NCBI GenBank assembly: GCA_024400635.1
Contig: JAKSMI010000001.1
Coordinates: forward strand, 319,534-383,533
From: Bacteroidales bacterium
Lineage (GTDB): Bacteria; Bacteroidota; Bacteroidia; Bacteroidales; WCHB1-69
DNA: 64,000 bases
Direction of reading: 5' to 3'
Shown here: positions 35,343-43,221 of the stretch, piece by piece
How positions within the stretch are numbered: position 1 is the stretch's first letter
How the letters are laid out: each line of letters starts with the position of its first letter
The notes under the pieces: generated by a model
The model's database searches: none
Told to the model about the DNA's origin: nothing
What the model saw: the letters and a program-made list of their open reading frames with translations, nothing else
Position numbers and translations under genes: made by a program

Positions 35343-35473
35343 TAGATATTATTCTCATTAATGATGTAAGAAAGCAAATTTCTATAGGAGAAGTAAAGCG
35401 AAATGTACACAACATTGGTGCAAGGCAACTCAGTGACAAAATTGACCATTTTTTATCGGTGTATCCGGAGTTG
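35343..35473 (+). repeat. 131-bp direct repeat, copy 2
   Basis: Perfect copy of 33535-33665, 1.7 kb apart. It begins 20 bases after the stop of the DUF4143 ATPase gene. Confidence 0.92.
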
Positions 35474-35521
35474 GGAGAATACCAACTCACGCAGCTGGAA
35501 CTGGGTTTGGCGGAGATGTGA
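35343..35521 (+). pseudogene. C-terminal fragment of a DUF234-type ATPase
   Basis: Reads DIILINDVRKQISIGEVKRN and on to LTQLELGLAEM before a stop. It is the last 58 or so codons of the same ATPase family as 32938-33713, with no start or ATPase domain. The final 48 bases differ from copy 1, so it stems from a second gene of the family and not from simple copying of the whole 3' end. Confidence 0.75.
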
Positions 35522-35590
35522 AAAATTTAAATTTTTATTTGTGTAATTGAAAATTTTAAATTTTCCGGAATTGTCACTTTTTGCCTTGTT

Positions 35591-35654
35591 GCCCACGGCC
35601 GTGGCAACCGCCAAGTGAAGTAAAGCGGTCCGGCACCTGGCGGTGCCGGACCGC
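35591..35654. repeat. Two GC-rich hairpins at the right edge of the island
   Basis: CCACGGCCGTGG (35593-35604) is a perfect 12-bp palindrome. GCGGTCCGGCACC (35625-35637) and GGTGCCGGACCGC (35642-35654) form a perfect 13-bp stem with a 4-base loop. They stand out in AT-rich surroundings and lack a T run, so a plain terminator is unlikely. They may be an island end or a REP-like element. Confidence 0.6.
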
Positions 35655-35705
35655 CCTGATTATAAAATTAAAGAAAAGACTCCAAAAAAAGTTTTAGCAG
35701 GTGTT

Positions 35706-35732
35706 TTTGTATTAAAAATTTTTGTATTTTTG
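35706..35732 (+). promoter_or_regulatory. Promoter of rpmB
   Basis: TTTG (35706-35709) and TATTTTTG (35725-35732), 15 bases apart, form a -33/-7 pair 50 bases before the rpmB start. Confidence 0.6.
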
Positions 35733-35781
35733 CAGCCCGTTTCAAAAAAAGGAAAAGTATAATAATAAAATAGGAGAAAAA

Positions 35782-36018
35782 ATGTCACGAGTTTGTCAAA
35801 TCACAGGAAAAAAAGCAATTACGGGAAATAACGTTTCGCACTCCAATATCAAAACGAAAAGACAGTTCCATCCCAATTTGCACACTAAAAAGTTCTTTGT
35901 TCCCGAATTAGGAGAATGGGTTCTTTTGAAAGTTTCAGCTAAAGGTATGCGCAACATCAATAAAAAAGGTGTTTGGAATTGCATTGTTGAAGCAAGCGAA
36001 AAAGGCATTTTGAAATAA
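35782..36018 (+). CDS. rpmB: 50S ribosomal protein L28
   Basis: A 78-residue ribosomal protein. MSRVCQITGKKAITGNNVSH and SNIKTKRQFHPNLHTKKFF are diagnostic for L28. I start at ATG 35782, preceded by TAGGAG; a longer frame that begins at 35722 would overlap the promoter. In this phylum L28 is often followed by rpmG, which is absent here; the gene stands alone and ends at a strong terminator. It marks the return from the island to core genes. Confidence 0.96.
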   Translation: MSRVCQITGKKAITGNNVSHSNIKTKRQFHPNLHTKKFFVPELGEWVLLKVSAKGMRNINKKGVWNCIVEASEKGILK

Positions 36019-36037
36019 TGTCTTTCCTTATAAACCA

Positions 36038-36076
36038 TAAAATGCTACACAAAATTCTTGTGTAGCATTTTTTTTT
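36038..36076 (+). terminator. Terminator of rpmB
   Basis: AAATGCTACACAA pairs with TTGTGTAGCATTT around a short loop (36040-36070) and is followed by a run of T. Confidence 0.9.
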
Positions 36077-36089
36077 ACAATAAAAGCAC

Positions 36090-36097
36090 TATTTTTG
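36090..36097 (+). promoter_or_regulatory. -7 box for the TonB receptor operon
   Basis: TATTTTTG, 26 bases before the TTG start codon of the receptor gene. The leader is too short for a riboswitch. Confidence 0.6.
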
Positions 36098-36123
36098 CGT
36101 ACCTAAATTAAAGATACGAACAT

Positions 36124-38613
36124 TTGAATCGACTTCGATATATATTACTATTGGCAACGGTTGTCGGGCTTACATTTCCTTTGTGTGCTCAACATGCTTT
36201 TTTTGTCGGCATAGTCACCGATGAATACGCACAACCCATTGACAACGTCGTAATTACAGTCGGTGAAATTGGTTTGACAACTGTCACTTCCGAAACGGGT
36301 ACCTTCGAGGTAAAAGTGCCGGCAGAACAGCAGCTGACTCTCGTCCTGCAACATATTTCCTACCGTGACACCAGTTTCACCATCCTGCTGAAAAAGAACC
36401 AGCGCGAAAGGCAGATGATTACACTCGGCTCTTTAGGTGAGCAACTCGAAATCGTTGATGTCCGTGGCCTCAGCGACGACGGTTTCACCCGCATTGACCC
36501 GAAACTGACCTTCAAACTTCCTTCTCCTTCTGGCGGCGTCGAGTCCCTCATCAAAATGTTGCCAGGCATTTCCTCCACTAACGAATTAAGCTCGCAATAC
36601 AATGTACGAGGTGGAAATTTTGATGAGAATCTCGTCTTTGTCAACGACATCCAAATCTACCGGCCATTCCTCATCCGCAGCGGCCAGCAAGAAGGTCTGA
36701 GCTTCGTCAATTCCGACCTGACTGGCAACATCAAATTCTCTGCCGGCGGCTTCGAGGCTCAGTATGGCGATCGTATGTCTTCCGTGCTCGATGTGGAATA
36801 CAAGCATCCCACCAAATTCAGCGGCTCCTTATCTGCCAGTCTCTTAGGTTTTTCAGGTCACGCCGAGGGCAATGTCAAAGACAAATTCACTTTCCTTGTC
36901 GGTGTCAGATACAAATCCAACGCTTACCTTTTCAGAAATCTTGATACCAAAGGCGACTACAAACCCCGATTCTTCGATGGGCAAATGCTGCTGAGCTACA
37001 AGCCAGTCAAAAAATTAGAAATCAATTTATTAGGCAACATTTCTATCAATCGGTATTTGTTTGTCCCCTCCGACAGAACCGCCGTTTTTGGCAGTTTGGC
37101 ATCCAGTCTCACCCGCTATACCGTATATTACGAAGGTCAGGAAGTAGACAAATATGAAAATTATCTGGGTGCATTAACTTTCAAATATTCCGCCAACGAA
37201 AACAACGTCTTCAAATTCATTTTGTCATCGTACTATGCCCGCGAGGCAGAGACTTTCGACATTCGCGGCGAGTATGCCTTAAAGGATATTGAAGTGGACT
37301 TGGGCAGCAGCACCGACGACATATCCCGCGAACTGACCGAACGTGGTGTGGGCACGTTTGTCCGCCACGCACGCAACTACATCAACTCGCTGATTTCCGC
37401 TGCCGACATCAGAGGCACGCACACCCTGCCAAAGCAAAACACATTATCGTGGGGTGTGAAGGTTCAGAACGAAGTTATCACCGACCAGCTCAGCGAGTGG
37501 AATTTCAGCGACTCTGCAGGCTACATTCTTCCCGTCATCGCTTCCACTCCGGGGCAAGCCGTTCCTTTTACTGACGCCTCCAGAGTTCTGAATATCAACA
37601 ATTACGTTTATGCCAAATACGATCCCCTCAGCACTTTCCGCTTTACGGGATTTGTCCAGGATTCTTGGAAATTTGGCCATGAAGAAGGCACGACCTTCAC
37701 CCTCAACGGCGGCATCCGATTCCATTACTGGACTTTCAACAACGAATTCACCGCTTCTCCACGATTGTCGCTGAATATCAAACCTCATTGGAAACAAGAT
37801 TGGGAATTCCGCATCAAAACCGGCATGTACCTGCAGCCGCCATTTTACCGCGAAATGCGAGATGCCGAAGGTTTGCGCCACAAGGAAACCAAATCCCAAG
37901 AGTCTTACCAAATCATCCTCGCTTCCGAATACAACTTCCTGATGTGGCGAAGACCTTTCAAATTCACTGGCGAAGTATATTTCAAGTGGCTTAACAATCT
38001 AATTTCATATACCACCAATAATATGCAGATCACCTACAGCGGCATCAATGACGCGGTAGGTTATGCCACTGGTCTGGACCTGAAACTGAGCGGTGAATTC
38101 ATCAAGGGCCTCGAATCCTGGATTTCTTTGTCGCTGATGAAGACCAAAGAGAAAATCATCCGCGATGCCGAAGGTAACAAAATTACCGATTCGAAGTTCG
38201 TTCGCCGCCCCACCGATCAGATTTTCAACATCAACATTTTCTTCCAAGACCACTTTCCCACCCTGCCTCAATTTCGCGTACACCTCAACTTCGTCTTCGG
38301 CAGCGGTTTGCCCTACTGGATGCCAGGCACGTTCCACACCGACAAAAACTATATGGAAGGACCTTGGTACCGCCGCGTTGATATCGGTTTTTCCTATATG
38401 TTCTTCGAACAAAGCCGCGACAGGATGCGCAACAAAAGCAAATTTGCACGCGCCATCAACAATTTCGGCATTTATGTCGAAGTCTTCAACCTGCTCAACA
38501 CCGCCAACGTATCATCTTACGATTGGATTAAAAATTCCGACAACAGCTACTCCAGAGTACCCAACTATCTAACATCCAGACTTATAAATGTAAAATTGGC
38601 TATTGATTTCTAA
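36124..38613 (+). CDS. TonB-dependent outer-membrane receptor
   Basis: An 829-residue outer-membrane transporter. A signal peptide (NRLRYILLLATVVGLTFPLC, cut after CAQ), a carboxypeptidase-regulatory-like domain (about 26-110, GIVTDEYAQPIDNVVITVGE), a plug (about 120-230, MLPGISSTNELSSQYNVRGG and SAGGFEAQYGDRMSSVLDV) and a 22-strand-type barrel are visible. The start codon is TTG; an in-frame stop at 36109 and the lack of ATG leave no better choice. A FecCD-type permease and ATPase follow at once, so it probably imports a siderophore, haem or cobalamin-like ligand. No cobalamin riboswitch is upstream. Confidence 0.88.
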   Translation: MNRLRYILLLATVVGLTFPLCAQHAFFVGIVTDEYAQPIDNVVITVGEIGLTTVTSETGTFEVKVPAEQQLTLVLQHISYRDTSFTILLKKNQRERQMITLGSLGEQLEIVDVRGLSDDGFTRIDPKLTFKLPSPSGGVESLIKMLPGISSTNELSSQYNVRGGNFDENLVFVNDIQIYRPFLIRSGQQEGLSFVNSDLTGNIKFSAGGFEAQYGDRMSSVLDVEYKHPTKFSGSLSASLLGFSGHAEGNVKDKFTFLVGVRYKSNAYLFRNLDTKGDYKPRFFDGQMLLSYKPVKKLEINLLGNISINRYLFVPSDRTAVFGSLASSLTRYTVYYEGQEVDKYENYLGALTFKYSANENNVFKFILSSYYAREAETFDIRGEYALKDIEVDLGSSTDDISRELTERGVGTFVRHARNYINSLISAADIRGTHTLPKQNTLSWGVKVQNEVITDQLSEWNFSDSAGYILPVIASTPGQAVPFTDASRVLNINNYVYAKYDPLSTFRFTGFVQDSWKFGHEEGTTFTLNGGIRFHYWTFNNEFTASPRLSLNIKPHWKQDWEFRIKTGMYLQPPFYREMRDAEGLRHKETKSQESYQIILASEYNFLMWRRPFKFTGEVYFKWLNNLISYTTNNMQITYSGINDAVGYATGLDLKLSGEFIKGLESWISLSLMKTKEKIIRDAEGNKITDSKFVRRPTDQIFNINIFFQDHFPTLPQFRVHLNFVFGSGLPYWMPGTFHTDKNYMEGPWYRRVDIGFSYMFFEQSRDRMRNKSKFARAINNFGIYVEVFNLLNTANVSSYDWIKNSDNSYSRVPNYLTSRLINVKLAIDF

Positions 38614-38622
38614 TCATTAATA

Positions 38623-39636
38623 ATGAAACAAAAAACACGATGGTTATTTCCTTTGCTATGTATCATACTGATTTTTTGTATGATATTAGCTTCAACCATA
38701 GGTGTCGTACCAATTTCATTTTCACAATTGTCAGATATTGTCAAAGCCAAATGCAGCTTTACATCAAGCACATACATTCCTGATTTCTATACAATTACAC
38801 TCTTTGAATTACGATTAACGCGCATCGTGATGAGTGTTTTGGTGGGGGCAAGTTTAGCCGCTTGTGGCTGCGTTTTCCAGTCCATTTTCCGCAACCCCAT
38901 TTGCGATCCATATGTATTAGGCATCTCTTCCGGAAGCTCGCTAGGCGGTGCTTTGGCTTTCATCTTAGGTTGGGACGCCTGCTGCTTCGGCATTACCTTA
39001 CCAGCTTTGGCAACTGGACTTCTTACTTTATTTATCATATTGATAATAAGCAAAATAAGTGAAAGAAAAAGCATTGAAACGTTGCTCTTGGTCGGTGTTG
39101 CCATCAACTTTTTGATTTCCGCCGTCATTACTTTGCTGATGGTTTTGAATCAACAGGAAATGCACAAAATTCTATTTTGGACGATGGGATCTCTGGCAAC
39201 CGTTTCTTGGGCTGAGGTTTTCATGATGGCTATAGCTATGATTATCTGCGTTTTTGTTTTCTTTTTTTACGCTAAAGATTTGAACATCATGCAGATGGGA
39301 AGTGATATGGCCTGCAATTTAGGCGTTTCAACACAGCACGTCACCAACATTTCGCTCATATTTTCTTCACTATTAATTGCGGCGGCGGTATCATTTTGCG
39401 GCGTCATCGGCTTTATTGGCTTGATTATCCCGCACATCGTCCGACTGACGTTCGGCAACAATATGCGCACCATGCTCGGCTATTCTTTACTATTTGGAGC
39501 GTTTTTCCTGCTGTTGGCAGATACTTTGGCGCGAACGTTGGCATTGCCATCGGAACTTCCTGTGGGCAGTATTACCGCTTTGGCAGGTGCTCCCTATTTT
39601 CTCTTTTTATTGTTACACCAAAATGCAAAACGATGA
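38623..39636 (+). CDS. FecCD-family ABC transporter permease
   Basis: A 337-residue inner-membrane permease of the BtuC/FecCD family, which moves iron-siderophore, haem or vitamin B12 across the membrane. Many hydrophobic segments are visible, with the family motifs LRLTRIVMSVLVGASLAACG, FRNPICDPYVLGISSGSSLG and GVIGFIGLIIPHIVRLTFGN. The start is 9 bases after the receptor gene and the end overlaps the ATPase gene in an ATGA junction, so the three form one operon. No substrate-binding protein is encoded nearby. Confidence 0.93.
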   Translation: MKQKTRWLFPLLCIILIFCMILASTIGVVPISFSQLSDIVKAKCSFTSSTYIPDFYTITLFELRLTRIVMSVLVGASLAACGCVFQSIFRNPICDPYVLGISSGSSLGGALAFILGWDACCFGITLPALATGLLTLFIILIISKISERKSIETLLLVGVAINFLISAVITLLMVLNQQEMHKILFWTMGSLATVSWAEVFMMAIAMIICVFVFFFYAKDLNIMQMGSDMACNLGVSTQHVTNISLIFSSLLIAAAVSFCGVIGFIGLIIPHIVRLTFGNNMRTMLGYSLLFGAFFLLLADTLARTLALPSELPVGSITALAGAPYFLFLLLHQNAKR

Positions 39637-40412
39637 TTGATATTCAACACATTTCTGCCGCCTATCAAGGCAAAACCGTTTTGCATGACGTGAATTTCAC
39701 AGTCGAAAAAGCCGATTTTCTGGCTATTATGGGACGGAACGGTTCTGGCAAAAGCACGCTGCTCCGCACGCTTACCGCTCTGCAACCACTAACATCTGGA
39801 AATATCTTAATAGATAAGCGTAACCTCAAAGATTATAATAATTTGGATTTAGCAAAAAAGATTGCCTACGTGCCACAACGCCTGGATGTCGTTTTCGACT
39901 TTTCCGTCCGCGAAATGGTGATGATGGGCCGAAATCCATACCAAAACCGTTGGGGATTTGCTAGCGATAAAGACTGTGAAATCGTAGATAATGTACTCGA
40001 AATCACCCATTTGACAAATCTACAAAATCGCTTTTTAGGACAACTGAGTGGTGGTGAACTTCGCCGAAGCATGATTGCTTTGGCCATTGCACAACAAACA
40101 CCCATCATTCTACTCGATGAACCATTAGCCAACCTGGATGTGATTCATCAGTTCGAAATCATGGATATACTAACAGAATTGAATCATAATCAAAAAGTTA
40201 CAATTATTATGATTCTGCACGAATTTCCCTTTGCCATTCAATATGCACAAAAAGTACTTTTACTCAAGGAAGGAAATTTATTAAGCTATGGCAGGACGGA
40301 TGAAGTTCTTGATTATAAGAATATCAAGGACTGCTTTTCTTTGGATGACAATTATTTATATCAAAAAGACGGATGCCTGATGAAAATTCGGAATCTGGCA
40401 TTAAGAAAATAA
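39633..40412 (+). CDS. FecE/BtuD-like ABC transporter ATP-binding protein
   Basis: A 259-residue ATPase that powers the FecCD-type permease upstream. Walker A is GRNGSGKS (34-41), the signature is LSGGELRR and Walker B is IILLDEPLANLD. The tail FSLDDNYLYQKDGCLMKIRN resembles FecE/HmuV-type proteins. The start is ATG 39633, which shares ATGA with the permease stop; a longer open frame back to 39396 is only overlap with the permease. Together with the TonB receptor it forms an uptake system for a metal chelate. Confidence 0.93.
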   Translation: MIDIQHISAAYQGKTVLHDVNFTVEKADFLAIMGRNGSGKSTLLRTLTALQPLTSGNILIDKRNLKDYNNLDLAKKIAYVPQRLDVVFDFSVREMVMMGRNPYQNRWGFASDKDCEIVDNVLEITHLTNLQNRFLGQLSGGELRRSMIALAIAQQTPIILLDEPLANLDVIHQFEIMDILTELNHNQKVTIIMILHEFPFAIQYAQKVLLLKEGNLLSYGRTDEVLDYKNIKDCFSLDDNYLYQKDGCLMKIRNLALRK

Positions 40413-40423
40413 AATCAACAAAA

Positions 40424-41548
40424 TCAGTTCCTTATCGTCTCACAAATCACCTTCGCTGCATTCTCTGAAGCCTTACTGTCGGCTAAGAGATGATGTAATT
40501 CCGCATAATCCGATTTCATTCGCCTAATATTATCTTCATCGAATGCTATTTTCTCAAATTCCTCGGCTAAGCGCTTGCTATTCATTTCATATTGAATAAG
40601 TTCGCAAACGGCAGGTTTGTCTAATATCAAATTCACCAGACTGATATAGTTGATACCTTTTATCAAATGCTTCGCGATAACGTACGAAACAGCGGTGCCC
40701 TTGTAGCAAACCACTTGCGGCGTGCCTAATAATGCCGTTTCCAAGGTGGCAGTCCCAGATGTGACCAACGCGGCTTTGGCATTCAGCACCAAGGGATAAG
40801 TCTCGTCAAAAACAATCTTAATATCACTGCCTTTTAGATACTTGTTATATAAAGATTTCGGTTGCCAATTCACGCCCGAAACCACGAACTGGAACTGTGG
40901 ATAATTTTTGGCAACCTCAAGCATCACCGGCAACATCTTGTCTATTTCCTGCTTTCGGCTTCCCGGCAATATCGCAACAATATCACGACCATCTAATTGA
41001 TTGTTATTTTTAAAGTGCTTTACAGCATCGCTTTGGGCGATGTCCTTATCAATGGCGTCAAGCAATGGATGGCCCACAAAATGAACTGGAACGCCGTGCT
41101 CCTCGTAAAACTTCTCTTCGAAAGGGAGAATGACAATCATTTCATCCACACAACGCTTGATTTTATGAATGCGGTTTTTCTTCCACGCCCACACCTGCGG
41201 TGAGATATAGTAAATCACTTTTATACCATGCTCGTGCGCAAATTCCGCCACACGCAAGTTGAAACCTGGATAATCGATAAGTATCAGTACATCAGGTTCA
41301 TATAGCAAAATATCAATTTCACAAATCTTAATATTATTCAAAACCTGACGCAAATGCAAGGCCACTTCAAGAAAGCCCATGAAAGCCATGTCTCGGTAAT
41401 GCTTAATCATTTCGCCACCAACTGCCTGCATCAAATCACCGCCCCAAAACCGAAAATTCGCTTCTGGATCCTTACTTTTCAATGCCTTCATCAAATTGGA
41501 TCCGTGCAAATCTCCAGAGGCCTCTCCCGCTACTAAATAATACTTCAT
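40424..41548 (-). CDS. lpxB: Lipid-A-disaccharide synthase
   Basis: A 374-residue glycosyltransferase (family GT19) that joins UDP-2,3-diacylglucosamine to lipid X in lipid A synthesis at the inner membrane. MKYYLVAGEASGDLHGSNLM, VLILIDYPGFNLRVAEFAHE and YISPQVWAWKKNRIHKIKRC are diagnostic. Length is typical. It is the last gene of a six-gene minus-strand run, 4 bases after the alkaline phosphatase gene, and is convergent with the transporter operon. Confidence 0.96.
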   Translation of the reverse strand: MKYYLVAGEASGDLHGSNLMKALKSKDPEANFRFWGGDLMQAVGGEMIKHYRDMAFMGFLEVALHLRQVLNNIKICEIDILLYEPDVLILIDYPGFNLRVAEFAHEHGIKVIYYISPQVWAWKKNRIHKIKRCVDEMIVILPFEEKFYEEHGVPVHFVGHPLLDAIDKDIAQSDAVKHFKNNNQLDGRDIVAILPGSRKQEIDKMLPVMLEVAKNYPQFQFVVSGVNWQPKSLYNKYLKGSDIKIVFDETYPLVLNAKAALVTSGTATLETALLGTPQVVCYKGTAVSYVIAKHLIKGINYISLVNLILDKPAVCELIQYEMNSKRLAEEFEKIAFDEDNIRRMKSDYAELHHLLADSKASENAAKVICETIRN

Positions 41549-41552
41549 AAAA

Positions 41553-43217
41553 TTAGTGCTTTAAACTTTTAAGCTTATTTATAACATATTGATTATTTGG
41601 AAGATAAAAAGTGTTGTTTTTCTTCATATATACAATAACCGAATTCAGAGGAACAATTTCCTTATCAAGAGTCACGAAATTATCGCAACTGCACGCCACC
41701 AACTGATGTTTTTTATAATTGACGGTCAATTGATACACCTCATTGCCCAGACTGTCGATGCGAATATTCTTAGCATCCGCAAACAAACGATGATGATCCA
41801 CAAACAGACTGTCTGTTAATGCGGGCAATTGACCTTCAATTCCTAAACATCTGCACAAAAAACCATTTACATCGACATTGGAAATCACACCCATAGGTTG
41901 CTGATTGAAAGGATGATAGCAGGCCAAAAAGACATCCTCACCGGTATGTCCGTATGTTGTACTTCCGAAATAGGTATGATGATAAATGAGCTCTCCCAAA
42001 GTCTTTTCCAACGCATCACCTTTACGATTTTCCTTTGTCACGGGTGATGTTTTATAATTTGAGGAATGGTATATCGTATTGATTTCCTCATCGGACAAAT
42101 CTATATTGTAATATTTCTTTATCAAAATCGGCAAATCCTCTGCTGGATTTTTTCTCAGTATGGATGCCATTTTTAATGTAGATATTTTAAAATCTTCAAT
42201 AGGACTCATTATCTGGTTTAATGTCAACTTATCGTAACCGTGATTACATTTTCGGCTACCGATATTGAAACCACCACAACCATGGTCTGGCACAACAAGG
42301 ACCACGGTATGGCCATCATTCTTGGCAAAATCCATAGCAGTTTGAACCGCATCATTGAATGCCAAGAAATCGAGAATGGCGGATTTTGCATCGTTATTGT
42401 GCGCGGCAAAATCAATCTTGCTACCTTCCACCATCAAGAAAAATCCTTCGGGTTTTTGCGACAGGATTTCCAATGCTTTCTGAGTCATTTGCGACAATGA
42501 AGGCTCTTTTTCTGGATCTCTATCAATGGAAAAATCCATCCAGGCATCATTAAACAACGCCCACATCTTGCCTGAATGACAATTCATCATACCATTTATA
42601 TCATTTTTTATAACCTGATAATCATTATCTTTCAGATAAAAAGAAAGATCATCGGTAAGATATTTATTACCACCGCCAATCACAACATCTATTTGATTAT
42701 GAACCATTTGTGAAGCAATGGATTGATAACTACTTCTATTATAAGTGTGAGCGCACAAATCGGCGGGGGTCGCATGTGGGAATTCGCAAATGAACACTAA
42801 ACCCGTCGCTTTGTGCTTCAAAATGCGGGCTGCCTCCATAACGGTGGCCAGCGGCTGGTATGCACGAGCGCTGTCGATGGGATACAGGTCATGGTCAGTT
42901 TTGACAGGATAGGTGGAAACAAAACCCATCTGCGTTGGCTGACCGGTCACATAACATGCGGTCGTCGGAGCAGAATCACCGATAGGCGCATCCGATGAAT
43001 GCGTCATCACCATTCCACAAAGATAATCGTCAAAGGCTAAATGAGTTTCTTTACCCGTGAGGTATTGCGCATACTGCCGACTCATCGACAATAAAGCCGT
43101 CGAACATCCATCAGGGATCATTAAAATTACATTTTTGATGGTATCCTGCGCCGACAAAAACAACGGCGTCAAAGATATCACCAGCAGCAAAAATGACTTT
43201 ATTATCCTTTCTTTCAT
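41553..43217 (-). CDS. Alkaline phosphatase, secreted
   Basis: A 554-residue phosphatase of the PF00245 family. A signal peptide (cut after LSAQ, residue 24) is followed by VILMIPDGCS (metal Asp), then DSAPTTACYVTG with nucleophile S82. Later motifs are HATPADLCAHTYNR, GFFLMVEGSKIDFAAHNNDA and VVPDHGCGGF, which carry metal ligands. It releases phosphate from organic esters in the periplasm. TT replaces the usual AT after DSAP, a minor variant. It is 4 bases after a DPP-IV gene and 4 before lpxB. No Pho-type regulator was seen. Confidence 0.93.
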   Translation of the reverse strand: MKERIIKSFLLLVISLTPLFLSAQDTIKNVILMIPDGCSTALLSMSRQYAQYLTGKETHLAFDDYLCGMVMTHSSDAPIGDSAPTTACYVTGQPTQMGFVSTYPVKTDHDLYPIDSARAYQPLATVMEAARILKHKATGLVFICEFPHATPADLCAHTYNRSSYQSIASQMVHNQIDVVIGGGNKYLTDDLSFYLKDNDYQVIKNDINGMMNCHSGKMWALFNDAWMDFSIDRDPEKEPSLSQMTQKALEILSQKPEGFFLMVEGSKIDFAAHNNDAKSAILDFLAFNDAVQTAMDFAKNDGHTVVLVVPDHGCGGFNIGSRKCNHGYDKLTLNQIMSPIEDFKISTLKMASILRKNPAEDLPILIKKYYNIDLSDEEINTIYHSSNYKTSPVTKENRKGDALEKTLGELIYHHTYFGSTTYGHTGEDVFLACYHPFNQQPMGVISNVDVNGFLCRCLGIEGQLPALTDSLFVDHHRLFADAKNIRIDSLGNEVYQLTVNYKKHQLVACSCDNFVTLDKEIVPLNSVIVYMKKNNTFYLPNNQYVINKLKSLKH

Positions 43218-43221
43218 TATT

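Noticed and set aside
35249..35490. Minus-strand frames shared by the 33.5 and 35.4 kb regions
   Set aside because: They are antisense images of the 131-bp direct repeat and not conserved genes in their own right.
36019..36123. Cobalamin riboswitch before the TonB receptor
   Set aside because: Only about 25 bases lie between the -7 box and the start codon, far too short, and no B12-box sequence is seen.
39396..39632. Long N-terminal extension of the ABC ATP-binding protein
   Set aside because: This part overlaps the permease gene in another frame and has no ABC sequence; the ATGA junction at 39633 is the natural start.
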